Positions 15,470 to 22,318 of a stretch of DNA of 26,292 nt are shown in pieces (the stretch's first letter is position 1; every line of letters begins with the position of its first letter). The position numbers and the translations under genes are program-made. Where the stretch lies: the NCBI GenBank assembly GCA_964386785.1, contig CAYLUD010000020.1, forward strand, positions 1-26,292, written 5' to 3'. Source of the stretch: SZAS-3 sp964386785 (GTDB lineage Bacteria > Chlamydiota > Chlamydiia > Chlamydiales > JAAKFR01). Below the pieces are notes generated by a model. That model saw nothing but the letters and a program-made list of their open reading frames with translations, did not search any database and was not told the DNA's origin.

Positions 15470-16267
15470 ATGATTAGCGTAACGATTTTGACTTTTAATG
15501 CCGAACGGCAGCTCGCTCGAGTCTTGGATGCGTTGCATCGTTTTGATGAAGTGATTGTATTGGATAGCCACTCCTCTGATCGCACTTCAGAGATTGCTAA
15601 GAGATATGCAAACGTACGACTTTATACTACTTCGTTTCAAGGATTTGGAGCAGCTCATAATCATGCCTCATCCTTGGCATCCCATGATTGGATTCTTTCT
15701 ATCGATGCCGATGAGGTGGTTACGGAACCTTTAGTAGACGAAATTTTATCTACTCCTCTGGATCCTAATTGGACCTATGCGATTCGATTCTGTAATTTTT
15801 TTCGTAATAAGTGGATTCGTTACTCGGGTTGGTATCCGGACCTGCATGTCCGGCTTTACAATCGCAGGCATACCTCATTTACGCAAGATGCCGTGCATGA
15901 ACGGATCCTCTCTTCTCCGCAGACCACTCATCTGTTGCAACATCCCATCTTACACTATTCTTACGGATCGATTTCTGATTTCTTAGTGAAGATGGAGCGT
16001 TACTCTACGCTCTTTGCAACACAAAATCGAGATCAACGAAAGAGTTCTTTGGGTAAAGCCATTTGGCACAGCGTAGGGGCTTTTTTCAAAACATATTTCA
16101 TTAAATTGGGATTTCTTGATGGAGCCGAGGGGTTTCTGATCGCTTCTTATAATTCCCATGTGGCTTTTTATAAATACTTGAAACTTGAAGAGATGCATGC
16201 TAATCACGCTCATGTACCATCGCATTGGCCCAAAGGGCAAATATGCGACACCCACCCCCCTATTTGA
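15470..16267 (+). CDS. Glycosyltransferase family 2, LPS core WaaE/KdtX type
   Basis: This is an inverting GT-A glycosyltransferase, probably adding a sugar to lipopolysaccharide core. In the 265-residue protein the N-terminal ISVTILTFNAE motif is followed by VIVLDSHSSDRT, the metal-binding DADE (79-82), then FFRNKWIRYSGWYPDLHVRL and VHERI. That middle block is characteristic of the WaaE/KdtX subgroup. The start is ATG 15470; an earlier in-frame ATG (15449) lies inside the terminator hairpin and is unlikely. No Shine-Dalgarno is visible, and the hairpin ends 12 bases before the start. The end overlaps the deacetylase gene by 71 bases, so the two are probably coupled. Confidence 0.85.
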   Translation: MISVTILTFNAERQLARVLDALHRFDEVIVLDSHSSDRTSEIAKRYANVRLYTTSFQGFGAAHNHASSLASHDWILSIDADEVVTEPLVDEILSTPLDPNWTYAIRFCNFFRNKWIRYSGWYPDLHVRLYNRRHTSFTQDAVHERILSSPQTTHLLQHPILHYSYGSISDFLVKMERYSTLFATQNRDQRKSSLGKAIWHSVGAFFKTYFIKLGFLDGAEGFLIASYNSHVAFYKYLKLEEMHANHAHVPSHWPKGQICDTHPPI

Positions 16268-16946
16268 AGAACATCTTGCATATTTGCGAGATCATCCTAT
16301 CGTATTACCCGGGGAATCGTTCTCATGTCGTTCCATCAGTTACTGCATCACCTTTGATGATGCCTTTTATGACTTTTACCATGTTGTCTATCCACTTCTA
16401 CAACAATACCGTATACGTGCTCTATTAGCTGTGCCCACAGGGTATATTGTGGAAGATACCCAGAATACGCCTGAAGAGCGTTTGCGCATACCGTATCACT
16501 TGGCGATGCAGGAGGGCATTTTTGAGAAACATGTCCCATTTTGTACATGGAAAGAACTACAAGAAATGAGCAATAGTCAGTATGTCTCCATCGCATCGCA
16601 CTCGCATTGGCATTCGAATCTTACCTTTCCTTTTGTAAAGCGGCACAAAGAGATTGTAGAATCTAAAATGTTGTTGGAGTCTAAACTTCAACAATCGGTA
16701 GATAGTTTTGTCTATCCCTTTGGTCGCTGGAATCCAGAGGTGGATCGTGAGGTGGCTTCCCACTACACCTATCGGTTCCGTATAGGGGAGGGAATTAATT
16801 TTTCTTGGCAGGGACAACCCCTGCTTCGAGTAGGTGCGGATCGAGCTTCTATTTACGAATTGCTTTCTTTACCGCGCCGTATTCGCTATGCGATCAAGGG
16901 AATAGGTACAGCATGGAATTATCTTAGGCAGCGATTAGTTTCGTAA
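16197..16946 (+). CDS. Polysaccharide deacetylase (NodB homology / CE4)
   Basis: CE4 enzymes remove N- or O-acetyl groups from glycans. The 249-residue protein shows motif 1 TFDD (52-55, catalytic base and metal-binding Asp), motif 2 HSHWH (135-139, the two metal-binding histidines) and motif 3 YPFGRW (173-178). It begins MLITLMYHRIG, typical for family members without a signal peptide, so it is likely cytoplasmic or membrane-associated. The start at 16197 gives a 71-base overlap with the GT2 gene; the conserved MYHRI motif just inside supports it. It may act on the same glycan as the GT2 enzyme. Its 3' end overlaps that of the convergent endonuclease/phosphatase-fold gene by 23 bases. Confidence 0.88.
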   Translation: MLITLMYHRIGPKGKYATPTPLFEEHLAYLRDHPIVLPGESFSCRSISYCITFDDAFYDFYHVVYPLLQQYRIRALLAVPTGYIVEDTQNTPEERLRIPYHLAMQEGIFEKHVPFCTWKELQEMSNSQYVSIASHSHWHSNLTFPFVKRHKEIVESKMLLESKLQQSVDSFVYPFGRWNPEVDREVASHYTYRFRIGEGINFSWQGQPLLRVGADRASIYELLSLPRRIRYAIKGIGTAWNYLRQRLVS

Positions 16947-18114
16947 GAACAGGATAATGATCTGAGCGAGCGTTATAGTCAAATTCCTTGGGGTTGCAAT
17001 CGGTACCCTCGGGTAGTACTGTAGTAGTGACAGTCCATTCGTTGGGTAGATTGGCGTACCAAGTACGGTCAAGTCGTTGTGGTGTGTCACTCGATTGTTT
17101 TTCTGGATCGGCAAAGAGACAGCTCTGTTGGCAAAAATACACCGACGCTTCGTCTCCTAACCAGGTTGGTTGTATCTGTTGGTTTTGCATATCAATACTC
17201 TCTTGCCAATTGATATTCTGACGTGGTTGAGGAGGGCTCTCTTCTGTATTTGCGAGATTGAAATCTCCAAGCAACAAGATAGGCGTATTGCAATCCTGGA
17301 TGACAGCAGAACAAGTATCTAATTGTGTAACACGCCGCTGTATTTCCGATGCTGTAGGCTGAGCTACATGCAAAGAATAGCTAAGATGTGTATTCATACA
17401 GGTAATCTTCTGGTCAGCTATCTCGACCGAACAACAAAATACTCCCTTATGAGATTTACTATGGTTGTTGGAGTCATTGATAAAGGTAAATGGTGTAAAG
17501 TGAGGATTGGTAAGTTGCATTTTACTTGCCACAAATAAACCACTGGATGGTCCAAGTAATGGGGTTCCTCCATTCATATGGTAATAAAAATGAGTGAAGC
17601 CCCCATCCTGAAGTTGATCCCGCAATTGCTTTGCGTCCTGAATATCCATAACTTCTTGTCCAAAAAAGAGGTCACATGCTTGTGCGATAATCGATCTAGC
17701 GATGGCGTCGATGCGCGCTTCAATCGGTACGACTCCCCCATCTGTCACAGAATATCCCCCTCCTACACCACATAGGTTCCAGGATAGAATAGAAATTTGA
17801 TTAGCATTATTGTCTGTCGAATCGTTTGGAACTCCCATCTTAGCTACGTGAAATTCTAGAAATTTTTTTTCATCCACAAGAGAGGCTATGCCACGAAATA
17901 CAAAGGCACATGGAGTTGCAAAAGGGAGTAGAATAATGGCGATTGCCATTTTTGCAATGATCACCGCCTGATACTGCCAAGCAGGCTGTGGTAGATTCTT
18001 CACTTTGGGATACGCATGGAAGAGAACAATACCCTTCCGTAGGTAGCAAACGGGATCAAAACAATAAGAAGAAAGGGTGTAGCATCCTTCTAAAACTCTT
18101 GAAGATAATGACAT
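16924..18114 (-). CDS. Endonuclease/exonuclease/phosphatase-fold protein with N-terminal hydrophobic segment
   Basis: The fold covers DNases, inositol-phosphate 5-phosphatases and neutral sphingomyelinases. In this 396-residue protein all core catalytic motifs are present: SWNLCG (Asn113), FGQEV (Glu154), NTHLS (His243), GDFN (Asp284, Asn286), RLD (347-349) and the terminal RSDHYPVL (Ser384, Asp385, His386). It should therefore be an active Mg-dependent phosphodiesterase or phosphatase. Residues about 47-80 form a hydrophobic stretch with a central proline, long enough for a hairpin or single anchor. This is unlike a simple DNA-repair nuclease and favours a lipid or inositol substrate at a membrane. 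It starts 3 bases after the OppF-like stop and is probably in that transcript. The substrate is unknown. Confidence 0.8.
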   Translation of the reverse strand: MSLSSRVLEGCYTLSSYCFDPVCYLRKGIVLFHAYPKVKNLPQPAWQYQAVIIAKMAIAIILLPFATPCAFVFRGIASLVDEKKFLEFHVAKMGVPNDSTDNNANQISILSWNLCGVGGGYSVTDGGVVPIEARIDAIARSIIAQACDLFFGQEVMDIQDAKQLRDQLQDGGFTHFYYHMNGGTPLLGPSSGLFVASKMQLTNPHFTPFTFINDSNNHSKSHKGVFCCSVEIADQKITCMNTHLSYSLHVAQPTASEIQRRVTQLDTCSAVIQDCNTPILLLGDFNLANTEESPPQPRQNINWQESIDMQNQQIQPTWLGDEASVYFCQQSCLFADPEKQSSDTPQRLDRTWYANLPNEWTVTTTVLPEGTDCNPKEFDYNARSDHYPVLTKLIAA

Positions 18115-18117
18115 GTG

Positions 18118-18897
18118 CTAAATGATGCAGGATATCAATTTTTTTGTATAGGGGTGTTGTGGATACAGAAATAGACTGTCAGTGTCCCGACTCTCGACAA
18201 TCTCTCCTTGATACATCACAAGCACCCGGTCACATAGGCTGCGAATGACGCGTAGATCGTGGGAAATGAATAAATAACTTAATCCAGACGATGCTCGTAG
18301 ATCATATAATAGGTTCAGGATTTGCGCTTGTACGGAGACATCCAGAGCAGAAACCGCCTCATCTAATAAAAGCAACTTAGGAGCCAGAGCAAGTGCTCGT
18401 CCAATGGATAGACGTTGTTGCTGCCCGCCAGAAAATTCATGGGGATATCGATGCAGTAAGGTACCTGGTAAGCCCACCTGATTGAGTAGGTGGGTCACAT
18501 GAGGGATCAGTAATTCTTTAGGAATACGACGATGATATAAAAGGGGTTCTCCTAGGTTTTCTAAGATCGTTTTTCTAGGATTTAGGGAGGCAGCAGGATC
18601 TTGAAATACCATCTGCATGTGAATGCGAATGTCTTGAAATCGTCTGCCTTTCAGATGAAGAAAATCCGTGCCCATAAATTCAATATGTCCTGAAGTGGGG
18701 GCAAGTAGACCACAGCATAGTTGAGCCAGTGTCGTTTTGCCTGATCCTGATTCACCCACAATACCTACAATCTCTCCCTGATAGATCGAAAAAGATACTT
18801 GGTTCACAGCTCGATGCATGGAGGGTACTCCTGCTAATTGATAACGAGCCGTAAATTCTTTCGTGAGACTTGTTGCTTTAAAGAGGGGTGTCTGCAT
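18118..18897 (-). CDS. dppF: Oligopeptide/dipeptide ABC transporter ATPase, OppF/DppF type (short)
   Basis: This is the second ATPase of a peptide importer. The 259-residue protein has Walker A GESGSGKT (48-55), the MQMVFQDPAASLNPR Q-loop motif typical of Opp/Dpp ATPases, signature FSGGQQQR, Walker B LLLLDEAVSALD and the switch histidine in LFISHDLRV. It ends soon after HPYTKKL, so it lacks most of the C-terminal extension with the CPFHPRC motif usual in OppF. Its start overlaps oppD by 20 bases. The order OppD-OppF matches Chlamydia CT690-CT689 from memory. No permease or binding-protein gene is in the window. Confidence 0.88.
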   Translation of the reverse strand: MQTPLFKATSLTKEFTARYQLAGVPSMHRAVNQVSFSIYQGEIVGIVGESGSGKTTLAQLCCGLLAPTSGHIEFMGTDFLHLKGRRFQDIRIHMQMVFQDPAASLNPRKTILENLGEPLLYHRRIPKELLIPHVTHLLNQVGLPGTLLHRYPHEFSGGQQQRLSIGRALALAPKLLLLDEAVSALDVSVQAQILNLLYDLRASSGLSYLFISHDLRVIRSLCDRVLVMYQGEIVESRDTDSLFLYPQHPYTKKLISCII

Positions 18898-19882
18898 CTG
18901 CTAGACCTCCAAGCATAGGATCGAAGAGCCAACAACGCACTTGTTTTTCCTGCCCTACCACAAAAGAAGGAGGCATTTCTTGTTTGCAGGGATGTAGCGC
19001 GGAGGCGCACCGCGGGTGAAAAGGGCATCCTTGAGGACGTTCTTTCAGACCTGGTGCAGATCCTGCAATTGTGGGAATTTTTTTTAGCCGCAGCGGAACG
19101 GATGGGGTGGAGCGTAATAAACCTTGAGTATATGGATGGTCTGGCTGTGAAAAAACAGATTCAGAAGCGCCCATTTCCACAATCTCTCCCGCATAGAGGA
19201 CGAGAATTTTATGAGAGTAGGCTCGTACCAGGTGGAGATCATGACTGATTAGAATCAGTCCCATGTTACGTTCTCGACTCAATTTTGCTAGGAGATCGAG
19301 AATTTCTCGCTGGATTGATGCATCCAGAGCAGTAGTCGGTTCATCCGCTAACAATAACTCAGGGTTGCAGAGCAGAGCCATAGCAACCATGATGCGTTGT
19401 AACATTCCCCCAGAGAGTTCATGGGGGTATTTTCTAAGGAGACCCGCATCCCCAGATAATTGCACATCTCGTAATGCCTGCTTGGTTCGCTCATGAGCTA
19501 ACATACGATCTTTTTCAAAATGGATCATTGCAGTTTCAATCAGTTGCTCTCCAATCGGAAATACAGGATTCAATGCAGCTCGAGGCTGTTGAAAAATCAT
19601 TGCCATGGACCGGCGTGAGAGTATAGGTCGCAAACCTGTAGATTCGGCAAGGACCTCATTTCCTAGCATGCGGATCGAGCCAGAAGGAGAAAGAAATGGA
19701 GGAGTTGGCACGAGCCCCATGAGAGTCAGAGCAAGTAGGGATTTACCAGATCCTGTTTCTCCGACAATTGCTACGATTTCGCCCGGTGCAACGCAAAATG
19801 AAATCGAACGTAATACAGGCACAATCTCTTTGTTAAGGCGGATGGATAACGATAAATCTGTTACTTCTAGCAAGGGGGCCAT
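18878..19882 (-). CDS. dppD: Oligopeptide/dipeptide ABC transporter ATPase, OppD/DppD type
   Basis: This cytoplasmic ATPase would energise peptide import. It has about 334 residues: Walker A GETGSGKS (41-48), Q-loop MIFQQPRAALNPVF, signature ELSGGMLQR, Walker B LLADEPTTALD, switch LISHDLH. The full C-terminal oligopeptide-ATPase extension is also present, including GCPFHPRC and a further cysteine (HPC). The frame is open to 19918, but ATG 19882 is favoured because GCGAGG lies about 6 bases before it and the protein then starts MAPLLEV. It overlaps the following OppF-like gene by 20 bases and diverges from the phosphate uptake operon. The permease partners must be encoded elsewhere. Confidence 0.92.
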   Translation of the reverse strand: MAPLLEVTDLSLSIRLNKEIVPVLRSISFCVAPGEIVAIVGETGSGKSLLALTLMGLVPTPPFLSPSGSIRMLGNEVLAESTGLRPILSRRSMAMIFQQPRAALNPVFPIGEQLIETAMIHFEKDRMLAHERTKQALRDVQLSGDAGLLRKYPHELSGGMLQRIMVAMALLCNPELLLADEPTTALDASIQREILDLLAKLSRERNMGLILISHDLHLVRAYSHKILVLYAGEIVEMGASESVFSQPDHPYTQGLLRSTPSVPLRLKKIPTIAGSAPGLKERPQGCPFHPRCASALHPCKQEMPPSFVVGQEKQVRCWLFDPMLGGLADADTPL

Positions 19883-19972
19883 TGCCATCCTCGCCACATT
19901 ACGAAGGATCCCCCACAACTGCGTCTTTGAGATAGAGCATACTGGGTCACTGGGTTCTCTCAGTGCAGGTCA

Positions 19973-20001
19973 TTGACTTTTTCATGTGTTATCCCTAGCA
20001 T
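19973..20001 (+). promoter_or_regulatory. Probable sigma-70 promoter of the DUF47-PiT operon
   Basis: TTGACT (19973-19978) and TAGCAT (19996-20001) are separated by 17 bases, giving a leader of about 85 bases before the ATG at 20094. A short inverted repeat (CCCTA/TAGGG) overlaps the -10 box and could be a binding site; no Pho box is recognisable. Confidence 0.45.
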
Positions 20002-20093
20002 AGGGGGATCGGCGATTATTCGAAAATTATTTCAATAGAAGCTGGAAATCTATCTATGAATTGTATTGTGATAGTAGAGGCTGCGGCGCAATC

Positions 20094-20768
20094 ATGCATA
20101 CAATAGCCCGACTGTTTGGAAAATCCCCTTTCACTTCATTGCAAGCCCATATGAGAAAGGTTGCAGAGTGTGTCTATGGATTGCGACCCCTGATGGAAGC
20201 GGTACGCCATCAAAATTCTCAGGCTCTTCGCATAGCGGTGGAACAGATTGTGCAGGCTGAATATGAAGCCGATCAGGTGAAGAACGACACGCGTAATCAG
20301 CTCCAATCTGGATTGATGATGCCGATCACACGAGCTTCCTTATTGGAGCTCTTATCCATTCAAGATGCGTTAGCCAACCATGCTAAGGAAGTGGCTCTTA
20401 CCTATACGTTACGGATCCTTCCCTTGCTGCCTTGTATGGAAGCTCTTTTTCTTTCTTTTTTTGAGAAACAAATGAGCTGTTTTGACGGAGTGAAGGCGGT
20501 GATTGAAGAGTTAGATCGTTTATTAGAGACTTCTTTTGGAGGGCATGAAGCCACTAAGGTGGCAGATATGGTTTCTCATGTGGTGCTCTGCAAGCAAGAG
20601 GTCGATCAGACGCAACAGGAATTGCTAGCCCTGTTTTTAGCACAGCCGGAAGCTGAGCAAGCTACCTATTTATTTCTTTCCATGAAAGTGATCGACTCTA
20701 TAGCAGCCATTGCCAATGAGGCCGAGCGGTTAGCGCACCGTATTCGCATGTTATTGGAAGTCGCATGA
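20094..20768 (+). CDS. DUF47 / PhoU-like PiT accessory protein
   Basis: This 224-residue all-helical protein belongs to the DUF47 family of PhoU relatives, which commonly sit beside PiT phosphate transporters and are thought to regulate them. Typical features are the N-terminal LFGKSPFTSLQAHMRKVAEC, the acidic EAEYEADQVKN-like helix (here VQAEYEADQVKND) with the putative metal-binding residues, and the closing IANEAERLAHRIRMLL. The frame is open to TTG 20061; ATG 20094 is chosen because the family starts there. The stop overlaps the PiT start by 4 bases (ATGA), implying coupled translation. From memory it corresponds to CT691. Confidence 0.9.
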   Translation: MHTIARLFGKSPFTSLQAHMRKVAECVYGLRPLMEAVRHQNSQALRIAVEQIVQAEYEADQVKNDTRNQLQSGLMMPITRASLLELLSIQDALANHAKEVALTYTLRILPLLPCMEALFLSFFEKQMSCFDGVKAVIEELDRLLETSFGGHEATKVADMVSHVVLCKQEVDQTQQELLALFLAQPEAEQATYLFLSMKVIDSIAAIANEAERLAHRIRMLLEVA

Positions 20769-21994
20769 TTTCTGTTCTCTATCTACTCGCGATTCTAGTT
20801 GGGTTTTATGTTGCCTGGTCTATTGGTGCGAATGACGTAGCCAATTCGGTAGGCACAGCCGTGGGTTCACGTTCCCTATCTTTACGCAAGGCCATTGTTT
20901 TGGCTGCGATTTTCGAATTTCTTGGCTCCTTCCTATTGGGAGCCAATGTATCCGAAACATTGGAAGTGGGGATGTTAGGGCCCCAAATTTTGGTAGCACA
21001 AAAGGAAGAATATCTTATTGGTATGTTTTCTGTGCTACTAGCCAGCGGGATTTGGATTCAGATTGCTACCTTTTTTGGTTGGCCGGTTTCGACCACACAC
21101 ACGATCATTGGAGCTATTTTAGGCTTTGGGTTGCTCCTTGGGGGGATGAATGCGATTGAATGGGGCGAGGTAGCTTCTATTGGAATGAGTTGGATTGTTT
21201 CCCCTTTGTTAGGCGCTGTTGTAGCCTATTTGATTTGTTTATTCTTACAACATCGCATATTTTATAATACGGACCCTGTACGTGCGAGCCAGCAAATAGC
21301 TCCGTGGATAGCTTTTTGGTTATTTTTTGTTCTTATTTTCGTTTCCCTATTTAATGGTCTTCATGAATTTTCGATTTCCTTATCATTTTGGCAGGTCGCC
21401 TGCATTGCGTTGATTTGTGGGTGCATGGGATGGTGTGTATTTCGTTGGCGCGCCTATCATATGACACGAACAGAGGATCCGTTTCAAGATGTGGAAAAGA
21501 TGTTTCAAGCCTTTCATGTAGTTATTGCGTGTTTCATGTCTGTAGCACATGGCTCCAATGATGTAGCCAATGTAATTGGCCCCTTGTCGGGTATTATCAA
21601 CCTTCTAGGTGGGAATTCTCTTGTGGGTAGAACGATCCCTATTTGGCTCCTCTTCTTGGGTGGAGCGGGGATTGTGGTAGGATTTGCTACGTGGGGGTGG
21701 CGAGTGATTGATACTGTGGGTAAAAAAATTACCCAACTCACCCCTTCCAAAGGTTTTGCAGCAGGAGCTGCTGCTTCGTTATGCATCCTGATCGCCTCTA
21801 AAATGGGGCTCCCCGTATCGACTACGCACGTGCTTGTGGGTAGTGTGCTTGGAGTGGGAATGGCAAGAGGGATCGGGGCAATTAATTTACGCACCGTATT
21901 GGATATTGGGATCTCCTGGATTATTACGGTTCCTATAGGAGCTCTACTGTGTGTTGCATTATTCTATTTAATTAGAATAACTTTAAGTATGTAA
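20765..21994 (+). CDS. pit: Inorganic phosphate transporter, PiT family
   Basis: This is a membrane symporter for phosphate (H+ or Na+ driven) in the inner membrane. The 409-residue protein has about ten hydrophobic segments and the inverted duplication of the family. The first signature GANDVANSVGTAVGS (21-35) is matched by GSNDVANVIGPLSG (263-276), and WPVSTTHTIIG (106-116) by LPVSTTHVLVG (349-359). The central loop (about 230-250) is cytoplasmic and charged. It is translationally coupled to the DUF47 gene. It corresponds to Chlamydia CT692 (ygo4) from memory, and the conserved gene order ends with it: pgk, the next gene in Chlamydia, is not here. Confidence 0.95.
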   Translation: MISVLYLLAILVGFYVAWSIGANDVANSVGTAVGSRSLSLRKAIVLAAIFEFLGSFLLGANVSETLEVGMLGPQILVAQKEEYLIGMFSVLLASGIWIQIATFFGWPVSTTHTIIGAILGFGLLLGGMNAIEWGEVASIGMSWIVSPLLGAVVAYLICLFLQHRIFYNTDPVRASQQIAPWIAFWLFFVLIFVSLFNGLHEFSISLSFWQVACIALICGCMGWCVFRWRAYHMTRTEDPFQDVEKMFQAFHVVIACFMSVAHGSNDVANVIGPLSGIINLLGGNSLVGRTIPIWLLFLGGAGIVVGFATWGWRVIDTVGKKITQLTPSKGFAAGAAASLCILIASKMGLPVSTTHVLVGSVLGVGMARGIGAINLRTVLDIGISWIITVPIGALLCVALFYLIRITLSM

Positions 21995-22318
21995 ATTGTT
22001 CTTTTTTTATCTAATTCCTAATTAGCATCTTTGCGGCAAGGCTACTTCTATCTTCTTGGAATGGATATGTCGATTGTATAGGTGTTCAACATTTAATTTC
22101 ATTTCTGATATGGTTCGTCTTTGTGTAAAGAAATAATCAAGGGTATAGGCTAACATGCTTGGTACATGCATGTGCACAAAGCTACATTTGAAAAACACAA
22201 GACAAATTAGAAACAAGCCATGATTTTACTCTATGAATACCGTTTTTTATCAAAATTAATTTTTCATCACAATGTATTGATTGTAATGAAGTAAATAAAA
22301 TGAGACAGGAATAACGCA
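21995..22318 (+). other. AT-rich intergenic region between pit and the ANK-HECT gene
   Basis: This is 324 AT-rich bases without a convincing gene. A run of seven T lies about 10 bases past the pit stop and precedes a weak CTAATT/AATTAG inverted repeat (22011-22025), so it is not a standard terminator. An AGGA site (22307-22310) stands 8 bases before the ATG of the next gene. I see no good -35/-10 pair. It marks the boundary between conserved chlamydial order and accessory sequence. Confidence 0.4.

Noticed and set aside
15169..15477. 102-residue open frame before the GT2 gene
   Set aside because: It has no ribosome-binding site and no recognisable family, and it runs through a hairpin series and the terminator into the GT2 start.
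22022..22216. 64-residue minus-strand frame after pit
   Set aside because: It is AT-rich, lacks a ribosome-binding site or family, and looks like random open frame.
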